The notes below the pieces were generated by a model. It saw only the letters and a list, made by a program, of their open reading frames with translations, had not been told where the DNA came from and did not search any database. A DNA stretch of 64,000 bases from Candidatus Brocadia pituitae. GTDB lineage: Bacteria > Planctomycetota > Brocadiia > Brocadiales > Brocadiaceae. The position numbers were made by a program, and so were the translations under genes. Of the stretch, positions 37,116 through 45,848 are shown piece after piece (position 1 is the stretch's first letter; each line of letters begins with the position of its first letter). The stretch spans positions 2,302,613 to 2,366,612 of the forward strand of contig AP021856.1 of NCBI GenBank assembly GCA_017347445.1, read 5' to 3'.

Positions 37116-38480
37116 CTATTGATAAATTCCCTGTGGTGATACCAATATTTTAACGAAGATATAATATCTTAACCAGATATAGATATTTGATATAATAATT
37201 GTTTCCATGGTGATAGGTATTGCATAGACAAGGAATTTTTTGAATGATATGGGGTATCCAGCTTTTTCCGAAAGACCAATGGTAATAACGTTTGCGGATG
37301 CCCCAACGGGAGTGCCATTCCCACCAAGACAAGCCCCCAGCGCTAATGACCACCACACAGGCATAAGGGTTGAGTGCTGGATAACCGATTTAACATCCAT
37401 TCCCGGCGGCAGGACTGCATGTGCCGTATCTGTAACCAGAGGAATCATGCTAGCCACAAAGGGGATATTGTCAACAATCGCAGAACTAAGAGCAGAAAAC
37501 CATAAGGTAGTGATTGCTGTAAAAAACATATTTTCTGCGCTTGGCTTTGTCAGTGAAATCATACCTTCAGAGAGCTTCGAAAGTAAACCTACCTTAACGA
37601 CACCGCCCACAATTATGAAGAGACCAATAAAAAAGAAGAGTGTTGGCCATTCCAGTTCTCTTAGTACCTGATGAGGGTCTTCCTTTGATATAATGAGAAG
37701 GACGGCAGCTCCGAAAATAGCAATCGTTGCAGGTTCGTAATGGAATATACCATGGGTAATAAATCCCAGAATGACCATTCCCAATACGCAGAGCGATTTT
37801 TTTAACAGAGTATAGTTTTTAATCAGCTTATATTCATCGATGGCTAGTATCTTTTGACTTAACCCTTCCTTAACTTGAAGTTTTCTGCCAAAGAGGAATT
37901 TTATGGTCAAGAGGAAGAATGCAAAAATAAAGAAAACTGCTGGTGTTGTATGATAGATAAAATCCATGAATGTGAGTTGTACCTTGCTTGCGATCATGAT
38001 ATTGGGTGGGTCACCAATGAGTGTTGCTGTACCACCAATGTTTGCAGCCATAACTTCTGATATTAAGAATGGAAAGGGATCCAACTCTAGTTCATCAGCA
38101 GTAAAGAGCGTTACGGGGACGAGAAGCAATACAGTCGTCACGTTATCGAGGAGGGCAGAGAGAATGGCCGTGATGCAGGTAAAAAAAATGAGGATCAAGA
38201 ATGGTTTCCCTTTCGCCAATTTTGCAGATTTTATTGCCAGGAATTGGAATATGCCTGTTTTACTGAGGATGTTGACGATAATCATCATGCCGATAAGTAA
38301 AAATATGACATTGTAATCTATGGCGTATTTTTCATGATAAAAGGCCTCGTGTTGACTCACGATTTTGAGTATCATCATCAAACCCGCACCAATTAATGCA
38401 ACCTTTGTTTTATCGAGTTTTTCAGAGACAATTAATCCATAGGATATGATAAAAATCGTAGTGGCAATCCAGAAGACCAT
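37116..38480 (-). CDS. ArsB/NhaD-superfamily ion transporter
   Basis: A 454-residue membrane protein with about eleven to twelve helices. The two inverted halves each carry a D-N motif (LLDNVTTVLLLVP and AIVDNIPFVASMIP), and each half has a helix-break segment (GGTATLIGDPPN and GGNGTPVGASANV). This is the pattern of the ArsB/NhaD/SLC13 ion transporter superfamily; sodium/proton antiport is the likeliest activity. The two-CBS-domain protein gene lies 41 bp upstream on the same strand and may regulate it. Confidence 0.87.
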   Translation of the reverse strand: MVFWIATTIFIISYGLIVSEKLDKTKVALIGAGLMMILKIVSQHEAFYHEKYAIDYNVIFLLIGMMIIVNILSKTGIFQFLAIKSAKLAKGKPFLILIFFTCITAILSALLDNVTTVLLLVPVTLFTADELELDPFPFLISEVMAANIGGTATLIGDPPNIMIASKVQLTFMDFIYHTTPAVFFIFAFFLLTIKFLFGRKLQVKEGLSQKILAIDEYKLIKNYTLLKKSLCVLGMVILGFITHGIFHYEPATIAIFGAAVLLIISKEDPHQVLRELEWPTLFFFIGLFIIVGGVVKVGLLSKLSEGMISLTKPSAENMFFTAITTLWFSALSSAIVDNIPFVASMIPLVTDTAHAVLPPGMDVKSVIQHSTLMPVWWSLALGACLGGNGTPVGASANVITIGLSEKAGYPISFKKFLVYAIPITMETIIISNIYIWLRYYIFVKILVSPQGIYQ

Positions 38481-38521
38481 GCGTTTATTTTCCTTTTATA
38501 AAACTTGATGTATAATTAGTT

Positions 38522-39004
38522 TTAGTATACAGAAAGAACTTTTGTTATATATTTTATCAGGGTGAGGCGTGGTATAATTCCTACGACTTTACCGTCTCTG
38601 ATTACGGGCAGAGTATGTATCTTGTTCACAACCATGAGTGCAGCCGCCTTAATTATGGTATCCTCTTCACTTACAGTAAAAGTTGTTGTTGACATAATAT
38701 TGTTGATCGTTAAATTTCTATTTTCTCTGCATTTTCTTTCAAAATAATTTGCATCCATTACTGAGATGAGTAATTCATCCACACGTATATACTTGGGAAT
38801 AAGTACTTTTATGATGTCTCCTTCAGTTACGATCCCTACCAGTTTGTCCTCTTTATCTACCACAAAGACGACATGATATTTAACCTCGTCCAGTATTTTT
38901 ATGAGGTGCTCAAAGGTGTCAGATGTCCGAATGAGGTTTGGTGATGGGTCCATAATATCTTTTATTTTCACAATTTTATACTCCTCGAAATATTTGTAAA
39001 TCAA
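38522..39004 (-). CDS. two-CBS-domain protein
   Basis: A 160-residue protein made of two CBS domains: the first around residues 15-75 (MDPSPNLIRTSDTF ... GIVTEGDIIK), the second around 100-158 (MSTTTFTVSEEDT ... GIIPRLTLIKYI). CBS pairs bind adenosyl nucleotides and control partner proteins. The downstream transporter gene, 41 bp away, is the natural candidate partner. An alternative start is a few codons inside. Confidence 0.9.
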   Translation of the reverse strand: MIYKYFEEYKIVKIKDIMDPSPNLIRTSDTFEHLIKILDEVKYHVVFVVDKEDKLVGIVTEGDIIKVLIPKYIRVDELLISVMDANYFERKCRENRNLTINNIMSTTTFTVSEEDTIIKAAALMVVNKIHTLPVIRDGKVVGIIPRLTLIKYITKVLSVY

Positions 39005-39076
39005 TCTGCAATATCAAAGCCCATTTCTGTTTTCTGCAAGGAGATGGGAGTTCGCCAGAAAGTTTGTAACTATCTG

Positions 39077-40156
39077 TTACATAACAGGAATTAGATGAAC
39101 AAAAGCCTCGTCAATAGAGAGAGTGACCGACATCCCATGGGTGAGCTTAAGCTCTTTGGCAACGATCCGGCTTATACGTATCTTAAGGACTTCTTTGGGG
39201 GTAACCAACACCTTGATTTCGAGGTCTCTTCCAATCGGATGAATGGATTCTATTGTCCCTATAAAAACGTTTTTGCCCGGTTGCATATGATGGGTACTAA
39301 GATGGATAGCACCGGGGCGAATGCACATAGTTACGTGATCTCCTTCTGACAATTCCAAGGAAGTATACGTTTTTAAAACAATGTCATTTGTCTGAATGGT
39401 TGCCTTGTTTCCAAACTTATGAATGATTTTTCCCTTCAGCATATTTTCTGTATTCAGAAAGCGGGCAACAAATAAAGTTTTCGGCTTATAGAAAACCTCG
39501 TCCGGACTTCCAAATTGTTCTATTGTACCGTTGTTTAAAATACCAAGCCGGTCTGCCAACTCCAATGTTTCCTGATGATCATGCGTAATATAGACCATGG
39601 TGATGTGGAACTTCTTTTGAAGCTCTTTCAGTTCTGCCTTGATCTTTTGCCTTGTTTCTATGTCCAGGGCACTTACCGGTTCATCCAACAATAGGAGCGA
39701 TGGTTCAACAATCAATGCCCTTGCCAATGCCACCCTCTGCATCTGCCCGCCACTCAATTGAAATGGAAACCGGTATTCGAGTCCCTGCAAGCCAAAATCA
39801 TCAATAAGCTGTCTAACCTTTGTTTGTATAATATTTTTCGAGACCTTGCGCAAACGTAAGCCAAAGGCAATATTGTCAAAGACCGTGTGATTGGGGAAGA
39901 GCGCGTAATTTTGCGGCACATACCCAATGTTGCGTTCACCAGGACGAAGGGTTGTTACATTTATTCCATCGATAACAACCTGGCCGCTGTCAAATTGTTG
40001 CAGGCCAAGGATACCAAGAAGCAAGGTTGATTTCCCACACCCGCTGCTACCGAGAATGATAAATAGTTCATCTGGAAAAATCTCTAAAGATAAATCCTTC
40101 AAGACAATTTGCGAACCAAAGGCTTTTGATATATCGATCAATTGCAATTTATGCAT
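39077..40156 (-). CDS. modC: molybdate/tungstate-type ABC transporter ATPase with TOBE domain
   Basis: A 359-residue ABC ATPase. Walker A is GSSGCGKST, the signature is LSGGQMQR, and Walker B is LLLLDEP with the downstream H-loop (YITHDHQET). Residues about 290-358 form a TOBE-like domain as in ModC/CysA/PotA. The adjacent permease best fits molybdate or tungstate transport, but sulfate or related oxyanions cannot be excluded. It overlaps the permease gene by 8 bp. The gene symbol is a best guess. Confidence 0.82.
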   Translation of the reverse strand: MHKLQLIDISKAFGSQIVLKDLSLEIFPDELFIILGSSGCGKSTLLLGILGLQQFDSGQVVIDGINVTTLRPGERNIGYVPQNYALFPNHTVFDNIAFGLRLRKVSKNIIQTKVRQLIDDFGLQGLEYRFPFQLSGGQMQRVALARALIVEPSLLLLDEPVSALDIETRQKIKAELKELQKKFHITMVYITHDHQETLELADRLGILNNGTIEQFGSPDEVFYKPKTLFVARFLNTENMLKGKIIHKFGNKATIQTNDIVLKTYTSLELSEGDHVTMCIRPGAIHLSTHHMQPGKNVFIGTIESIHPIGRDLEIKVLVTPKEVLKIRISRIVAKELKLTHGMSVTLSIDEAFVHLIPVM

Positions 40157-40973
40157 GGAATTTATGGTTCTTTTCTCTAAAGAAGAATTTTATAACGGTC
40201 AATAAGATAAACGTCAGAAATTCCAGAATAATGGCAAGGGCGATGGCCTTATCCATATCTCCTTTCTGAGTGGCAAAATAGATCAATACCGACATCGTTC
40301 CCGTAGAAGAGGTCAAACCGCCAGCAAAGATTAGGGTGGCCCCGATCTCGCCCAAACTCTTCGAAAGGGCCATGATGAGCCCCTTCAGTACACCCCAAAT
40401 GGAAAGAGGAAATGTGAGTTTGTAAAATATCTGGAAGGGATTTGCACCCAAGGTAGATGCCACATTCTCAATATTTTTGTCTACACGATCAAATGCTTCC
40501 CGTACGAAGCTGATCATGAAGGGAATGCTTACAAAGAGTTTGAGCAGGACTACGGCTGTAAAGGTATAGGGAACGTAGATATGAAAATATCCGAAAAATT
40601 TACCCAGGATACCCGTCCTGGATAATAAGAGCAGAAGAATGAGACCATCGACGCCAGGCGGGAAAGATAGGGGTAAATCAACCACTACCGTCTCCAGGAT
40701 ACGTTTTCCCCAAAAGGTTTTTCGGGAAAATACATAAGCAGTGGGCACACTGAAAACAAAAACTATCAGGGATGCAAGAAAAGAGGAGCCGAATGTCACG
40801 GCGATGGAAACAAGTATCACACGACTACTCATTTGCTGAAAAAAGGCAGATGGGGTTGTTGTAAAGAACAATGATCCGATAATCAAAAACATGAAGGCAA
40901 TAAGAACAAAGGAGAAGAAATAATTAGTAACTTCAAACGTCTTATTCACCGCTTTTAAATAAAGTTTTCTCAT
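40149..40973 (-). CDS. modB: molybdate/tungstate-type ABC transporter permease
   Basis: A 274-residue permease with about six membrane helices. The EAA loop reads ALSKSLGEIGATLIFAGG (about residues 204-221), the classic ModB/CysT pattern that contacts the ATPase. It is followed with overlap by the ATPase gene. No periplasmic binding protein (modA) gene lies upstream; that space holds decayed beta-propeller sequence. Confidence 0.83.
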   Translation of the reverse strand: MRKLYLKAVNKTFEVTNYFFSFVLIAFMFLIIGSLFFTTTPSAFFQQMSSRVILVSIAVTFGSSFLASLIVFVFSVPTAYVFSRKTFWGKRILETVVVDLPLSFPPGVDGLILLLLLSRTGILGKFFGYFHIYVPYTFTAVVLLKLFVSIPFMISFVREAFDRVDKNIENVASTLGANPFQIFYKLTFPLSIWGVLKGLIMALSKSLGEIGATLIFAGGLTSSTGTMSVLIYFATQKGDMDKAIALAIILEFLTFILLTVIKFFFREKNHKFHA

Positions 40974-41018
40974 AGTGGCTCTTTGAGATTCCCAAAATAG
41001 GTTTTGGTATAAAACCGT

Positions 41019-41473
41019 TTACAACTTCGTTATCGTGTCGCTGTCATAGTTTGCCACCTAAAGATTCGTACCATCGAAGGTCACATCTCGCGGGTTGAAG
41101 CCCACGACATAAGTACCGGGCACGTTTTCATCGCTTACCCTTTGCTTTGTAATGCAGATACAACCAGATTCATCACTCAAATATTGATGCCATCAAAAGC
41201 CACAGTGTATGGTTGACAGCCCACGGTAAAGGTAGACCTGCTGTGGATTGTTGTCTCGTACCATTGCCTGGGTTTTATATATCGTGTATCCGCCTGGCTG
41301 GTATTTTCATTCGAGGCGGTGAGTGCAAAGAAAGAGCTTAGACTGTTGCGGGGAATAGAGGAGAATATCGTTTCTCCAGGAGTTATGGATTTTTCAACAG
41401 ACCCAGCCCGGACTGTAATGGTGGCGAATAAAATGCATGTCACAAAAAAGGAATTATCCTTGGAGATTTTCAT
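41019..41473 (-). pseudogene. decayed YVTN-type beta-propeller gene (copy 2)
   Basis: From 41473 a 98-codon frame encodes a signal peptide (MKISKDNSFFVTC...), a linker, and the first propeller strand (FTVGCQPYTVAFDGINI), then stops with TGA at 41177. Read-through gives VMN, so the lost codon is the expected Trp. After a frameshift the next repeat reads VGFNPRDVTFDGTNL, a TAG in place of Trp, then VANYDSDTITKL and a stop at 41019. So two Trp codons became stops and there is a frameshift. It is paralogous to 30453-30837. Confidence 0.75.
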
Positions 41474-41498
41474 TGTTTATCTTTTCATGTGAAGATGG

Positions 41499-41690
41499 TT
41501 ACAGAGGTGGCATGATCTCGATTTCCTGTAGTACCGGAATAACGATTTTACCAACGTTTCTAAATGACTCCAGGAGCTTGACATAAAAGATACCGACCGC
41601 TATTGCAATAATAACCGCTCCTACCCAACACTGAAGACGAAACCGTTTCAATGAAGGAACAAAAGCAATAAAGCAAAAAACACACTGGCT
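41499..41690 (-). pseudogene. truncated copy of the membrane protein at 30863
   Basis: On the minus strand this encodes GAVIIAIAVGIF, LLESFRNVGKIVIPVLQ and EIEIMPPL then stop, nearly the same as the last 60 residues of the protein at 30863-31429. The N-terminal two thirds are missing. It lies in the same position relative to the beta-propeller relic as the intact gene does, so a whole block was duplicated. Confidence 0.8.
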
Positions 41691-42485
41691 TTTTACCCAC
41701 TAAATGCAAGAATATTCCCCTTCCCACGGTTATGAACCCTCCGGAATCTTACCCATCGAGAATGGTATAATACGTGAAACCCCTCAGCAGCAGGGCATTC
41801 ACGAGTTCCATGTCGTCTTCGTGAATGATTGGGAATAGCGGTTTTTACTGGATTTCATTTCGTAACCGTGACAACATCTTTACTGCGCCATCCTTTACAT
41901 AGTATTTCGATTCATTTGCCTGATGTATTATACAAGATGGACAATGTTATTTTGTAATCTAATTTCTTTATTAGTCAAATATTTTCTCATGTCCCCCCCG
42001 GGAAACGAGCCTTTCGCCATCGTGCAATTTTCAACCTTATGCGTATTTTACAAATCTATTACCACGTCCTGACGCTTCCTTTCCTTGATCTAAAAGGAAG
42101 TTTTTTGTTTATGCGTCTGTTCTATTCCAAGTCTTTCTCTGGGTACGCAGCGTACTCTATGGTAAATCCCGTTTCTCTGCGATTTCGTGTCTTTGTGTGA
42201 TTCCTATTTAAACAAAAAAGCCTTCTAACAAAAAAATATTTATTGAAACCATTTTCGGCAATAAGGTTGTCTTTTCCCATAAAACTGTTTAAACGGCTTG
42301 AAAAACCCTGTTACTTTGCGTCCCCTGATCTCTCAGGGTTTGCCTTTGTCGTCTCTTTGTTGTAGTTGTTGTTTAAATTAGCAGACGCACACCCATATTC
42401 ATGGGTATTTGTCAAGAGAAAATATGCAATGCCATAGTATCAATTTTGGGTATTTCTCTCCTGGAAATTCTCTAGCATTTAAATC
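41691..42485. other. intergenic region, no gene recognised
   Basis: About 800 bp without a supported reading frame on either strand. It holds only a weak inverted repeat (AACCCTG ... CAGGGTTT, near 42303-42343) and a small hairpin (CCCAT ... ATGGG, near 42392-42406). It is likely debris beside the duplicated block. Confidence 0.5.
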
Positions 42486-42514
42486 TTGACATTTCCTGCT
42501 ATGCTCCTTATATT
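42486..42514 (+). promoter_or_regulatory. sigma70-type promoter for the plus-strand gene run
   Basis: The -35 box is TTGACA (42486-42491), a perfect consensus. A 17-bp spacer is followed by TATATT (42509-42514). It lies about 110 bp upstream of the first gene of the run and points the right way. Confidence 0.75.
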
Positions 42515-42626
42515 TGAAGTGTTGCAAAGAGATCGTCGTTACTTATCAAGAACGTGTGTTCGTTCTATCTTAAGAAAAGATCATTTCCGGCAGGGAATGA
42601 CATAATGCGATTCGGGAGATTTTTCT

Positions 42627-42893
42627 ATGGACGATGAACTATTTCAAAAAAGATTACTGGATTTAATTGAAGAGATTAAGCGGTTCTCTGAAACAAAGAG
42701 AGAAAGTCTTGAGATGCTTACGGGTGAAATTGGCAAAAAACATGAAGACCTTCGAAACAGTTTGTCAATATTACATGATACCCTTGATTCATTGCGATTA
42801 AATGTAAGATATCTGTTTTTTGATTTAGAGGCCACCAAAAAGGAAAATGTTGCCCTGAAAAAAAAGCTGGAAGAACAAGGAAATAATAAATAA
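42627..42893 (+). CDS. small coiled-coil protein, function unknown
   Basis: An 88-residue, highly charged, almost wholly helical protein. Heptad patterns run through residues 10-85 (LLDLIEEIKRF, LHDTLDSLRLNV, LEATKKENVALKKKLEE). There is no signal peptide or membrane segment. It is the first gene after the promoter at 42486 and sits 58 bp before the nucleotidyltransferase-like gene. Similar short coiled-coil proteins are often partners or scaffolds, but I recognise no family. Confidence 0.7.
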   Translation: MDDELFQKRLLDLIEEIKRFSETKRESLEMLTGEIGKKHEDLRNSLSILHDTLDSLRLNVRYLFFDLEATKKENVALKKKLEEQGNNK

Positions 42894-42951
42894 CTTGTCG
42901 TATTGCTGTTGAATGACAAATTTCTTTTCACCTCATTATAAAAAACCCTGA

Positions 42952-43707
42952 ATGAAAGATCTTACCCTGACCAATCTCTCTGACCAGACGCATAAGATCC
43001 TGGAACCTTTCCTCCGGGACATCCTCGGTCATTGCAAAGAAGATATTGTTTCAATCTCGGTTATCGGCAGTGCTGTAACAAAAGACTTTCATCCAAAATA
43101 TTCTGATATTAATACCCTGATTGTTGTCAAGGAAGTCAAGGTCTCATTTTTTGATTATATTGCAACTTTGGGCAAACGTTACGGAAAGAGGAGGATACGC
43201 GCCCCCCTGATCATGACCAGTGATTACATCGGAAGATCATTGGAGGTGTTTCCTTTGGAGTTCCTGGAGATGAAATTAATCCATCAGTTGGTATATGGAA
43301 TTGATGTATTAAAGAATATCCAGATCGAGAAGGCCGACGTCAGGCTCCAATGCGAACGTGAATTCAAAGGGAAACTCCAGCATCTTTGTCAGGGCTACAT
43401 CAAGGCAATGGGGAACAGGACGACATTGACTGAATTGTTTGCAGGCTCTCTCTCCGGATATTTCCCGGCGCTTCGTGGTTTGCTTTTTTTGTATGACCAA
43501 AAGATTCCGCAGGAAAAAAATGAAGTCCTTTTTGCTTTAGAAAAGTGCTTCAATATCGATACAAGTGTGTACAGAAAATTGCATGAGGTAAGATCGAAAG
43601 ATGTCTATCCATCCGTTGAAGCCCTCCGTGATATATTTGAAAACCTATATCATATATTACATATAATCATCAAGAAGGTCGATGAATTTGAGATTAAACC
43701 CGCGTAG
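42952..43707 (+). CDS. nucleotidyltransferase-like protein
   Basis: A 251-residue protein. Residues about 35-60 contain VIGSAVTKDFHPKYSDIN, a G-S ... S-D-x-N arrangement close to the DNA polymerase beta-like minimal nucleotidyltransferase motif. The usual second acidic residue is Asn here, so activity may be altered. The C-terminal part is helical. It overlaps the TPM-domain gene by 26 bp, suggesting coupled translation. Specific function is unknown. Confidence 0.65.
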   Translation: MKDLTLTNLSDQTHKILEPFLRDILGHCKEDIVSISVIGSAVTKDFHPKYSDINTLIVVKEVKVSFFDYIATLGKRYGKRRIRAPLIMTSDYIGRSLEVFPLEFLEMKLIHQLVYGIDVLKNIQIEKADVRLQCEREFKGKLQHLCQGYIKAMGNRTTLTELFAGSLSGYFPALRGLLFLYDQKIPQEKNEVLFALEKCFNIDTSVYRKLHEVRSKDVYPSVEALRDIFENLYHILHIIIKKVDEFEIKPA

Positions 43708-44482
43708 AAGAAATGGGCACCTGTACCCTGTACTTATCGTAGCATTCTTCTGTCTTTGCTTTATTACAGAGGCACAGGAGATGCCGGTTCCCCAGCGGTA
43801 TGTGGAAGACAGAGCCAACATTGTCAACGAAATTGCAGAGAAGGAACTGAATGGTTATCTCCAGGAACTGGAGCAGAAGACCGGCGCTCAGATGATCGTT
43901 CTTACCATCAATACCACCGGAGATATTCCTATTGAAACCTACGCCCTGGAACTTGCGATGAAGTGGAAGTTGGGACAAAAGGGAAAAGACAACGGCGCCC
44001 TTGTCGTTATTGCCAAAAATGACCGCACCTACCGGATCGAGGTTGGTTACGGGCTGGAAGGAATTTTGCCGGATAGTTTTTGCGGCACGATTGGCAGGAC
44101 CTATTTTGTACCCAATTTTCAAAAAGGACATTTCAGCGAAGGAATTTTTCAGGGCATAGTCATTATGGTTTATAAGATTGCGAAAGAGAATAACGTTGAG
44201 ATTACAGGCATGCCAAGTATCGCTGCGCTGAGAAAAAAATCAGCAGGGCGTCAGAATCCATACCTTTCATTATTACTCATCCTGGTTATATTACCCATTT
44301 TCATAAGTTATCTGTTTAACCGGAGACGGTACTCTTCGTATTGGTGGGGTGGGCCGCCAACCATCCATGGTGGACCGAGGGGGTTTGGTTCCGGCGGCTC
44401 TGGTGGGTTTGGCGGCTTTGGCAGCTTTGGAGGCGGCGGAGGCGGTTCTTTTGGCGGTGGAGGGGCATCAGGGCGGTGGTAA
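43682..44482 (+). CDS. TPM-domain membrane protein (YgcG-like)
   Basis: A 266-residue protein. A signal peptide (about residues 13-30) is followed by a TPM domain (residues 35-160, with YVEDRANIVNE, GAQMIVLTINTT and KDNGALVVIAKNDRTYRIEVG). A membrane helix lies near residues 195-212, and a Gly-rich tail (FGGFGSFGGGGGGSFGGG) ends the chain. Such proteins are often next to lemA, as here. The TPM domain binds metal and has phosphatase activity in some relatives; in bacteria its role is unclear. The ATG at 43682 has an AAGG just upstream. Confidence 0.87.
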   Translation: MNLRLNPRRRNGHLYPVLIVAFFCLCFITEAQEMPVPQRYVEDRANIVNEIAEKELNGYLQELEQKTGAQMIVLTINTTGDIPIETYALELAMKWKLGQKGKDNGALVVIAKNDRTYRIEVGYGLEGILPDSFCGTIGRTYFVPNFQKGHFSEGIFQGIVIMVYKIAKENNVEITGMPSIAALRKKSAGRQNPYLSLLLILVILPIFISYLFNRRRYSSYWWGGPPTIHGGPRGFGSGGSGGFGGFGSFGGGGGGSFGGGGASGRW

Positions 44483-44544
44483 GAAATTACGATTCATGGT
44501 TCATGATTACAAATGCTAAATTTTAAATCCCAAATTTATAATTG

Positions 44545-44699
44545 TAGTAACCATTTCGTTTTTTGAAAATGCAGGGGCGAAGCATTTGCAATAATTGTCA
44601 TGTACACATTCATGCCAAAACGGGCAAATGCTTCACCCCTACCATGCACGACAAATATCGCAATTATTGAAAATTTTCAATAAATTGAATTGTTACAAA
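44545..44699. mobile_element. MITE-like element (variant core)
   Basis: The left end (GTAACCATTTCGTTTTTTGAAAA) and right end (ATTGAATTGTTACAA) resemble the terminal repeats of the elements at 51.4 and 63.4 kb. The interior differs: it has an inverted pair GGGGCGAAGCATTTGC ... GCAAATGCTTCACCCC. It lies between the TPM and lemA genes. Confidence 0.6.
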
Positions 44700-44780
44700 T
44701 TGTAGATTCTTTCTATTTGAACTTTGTGCCATTGGCGAATTTTGTGATTTAACATAGTTTCATTCCCTGGAAAGCAGATT

Positions 44781-45344
44781 ATGAAAAAGATATTACCGGT
44801 AATTGCTATTGTCATTTTTTTTGGCATCATCTTCGGTGTTTGGTATGTTAAGGGGTACAATAAGGTCATCACCCTGAATGAAAATGTGAAAAATGCCTGG
44901 TCGCAGGTGGACACGCAACTCAAACGACGTTACGACCTCATTCCCAACCTTGTGGAAACAGTGAAGGGTTATGCTTCTCATGAAAAGGAAGTCTTTGAAA
45001 ATCTTGCTGAGGCAAGAAAGGGCTATTTCAGCGCCGGGACGATAGAAGACAAGGCCAGATCGGCAACACAAATAGAGGGATTTTTGTCGCGTCTCTTAAT
45101 GTTCAGAGAGACGTATCCAGAGTTAAAGGCAAATGAATCGTTTCTGAAGATGCAGGATACCCTCGAGGGCTCTGAAAACCGGATTTCCGTGGAACGAAAA
45201 CGATATAATGACGCCGTTCGTGAACTCAATACCTATATTAAAAGCTTTTATGGTCGTTTTTTTGCCGCACGCACCGGTGTTGCCGAGGCAAGGTATTTTG
45301 AAGTTGCCGAGGCTGAGAAGGAAGTACCAAAGGTAAAATTCTAA
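44781..45344 (+). CDS. lemA: LemA family protein
   Basis: A 187-residue protein with one N-terminal membrane helix (residues 5-25) and a helical domain. The LemA signatures are NAWSQVDTQLKRRYDLIPNLV near residue 35 and NRISVERKRYNDAVRELN near residue 134. LemA proteins are membrane-anchored with the bundle outside, and their function is not settled. It is separated from its usual partner, the TPM gene, by a MITE-like element of about 155 bp. Confidence 0.93.
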   Translation: MKKILPVIAIVIFFGIIFGVWYVKGYNKVITLNENVKNAWSQVDTQLKRRYDLIPNLVETVKGYASHEKEVFENLAEARKGYFSAGTIEDKARSATQIEGFLSRLLMFRETYPELKANESFLKMQDTLEGSENRISVERKRYNDAVRELNTYIKSFYGRFFAARTGVAEARYFEVAEAEKEVPKVKF

Positions 45345-45425
45345 TGAGATGTAAATCTTCGTAGCAATTTAGTATCTTGGTACCCTTTTATTTTTTGAAA
45401 TTGATGTTTTCCTGCAATCATCTAC

Positions 45426-45599
45426 ATGAGTAAATGTCAGGATAAAAAATATCCGTGTGAAGACTGTTTTAGTTGTCAGTTTTGCAGTGACGAACGCTGC
45501 GCCATGTGTTTGTGCAGTAAGCATAAAACGAGACAATTAAGCGTTGAAGAACAGATTGCCATGTATGAGGCATTAAATAAGGATATTTCTCGTAAATGA
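45426..45599 (+). CDS. 57-residue Cys-rich protein, probable zinc binder
   Basis: A short frame from ATG to TGA. The first 33 residues hold nine cysteines in closely spaced pairs (CEDC, CQFC, CAMC, CLC) and one His, a layout fitting a zinc ribbon or knuckle. The remaining helix SVEEQIAMYEALNKD is charged. No clear ribosome binding site is seen. It is on the same strand as its neighbours, and the Cys content argues against chance. Confidence 0.55.
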   Translation: MSKCQDKKYPCEDCFSCQFCSDERCAMCLCSKHKTRQLSVEEQIAMYEALNKDISRK

Positions 45600-45720
45600 T
45601 GGAAACAGATCACAACGCCAAACCTGGCAATCCAAAATCATGTTTTAGAATTACGATCTTGGATTTATGATTTGGGATATAAAAATTCAAACCGTCAACC
45701 CCAAATCGTAATTTCCTGCT

Positions 45721-45825
45721 ATTAAGCAGATTCTTCGTTTCGCTCAGCATGACAAACGGTGTCATTCTGATGGTACATACTGACTAAAGCGAAGGATGTG
45801 GAACGACCGAAGAATCTTGGTTTGT
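45721..45825. repeat. dispersed inverted-repeat sequence upstream of the U32 gene
   Basis: The segment begins AAGCAGATTCTTCGTTTCG and ends CGAAGAATCTTGG, with TCAGCATGACA and GTCATTCTGA between. This is the form of a common intergenic repeat. It argues that the U32 gene starts downstream of it, at 45849. Confidence 0.6.
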
Positions 45826-45848
45826 TATTCTTGAACATCAGGACACCC

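Noticed and set aside
41019-41473. An alternative genetic code (TGA or TAG as Trp) suggested by stops at Trp positions
   Set aside because: TAG and TGA both occur, a frameshift is also present, and the intact genes around use TGA and TAG as normal stops.
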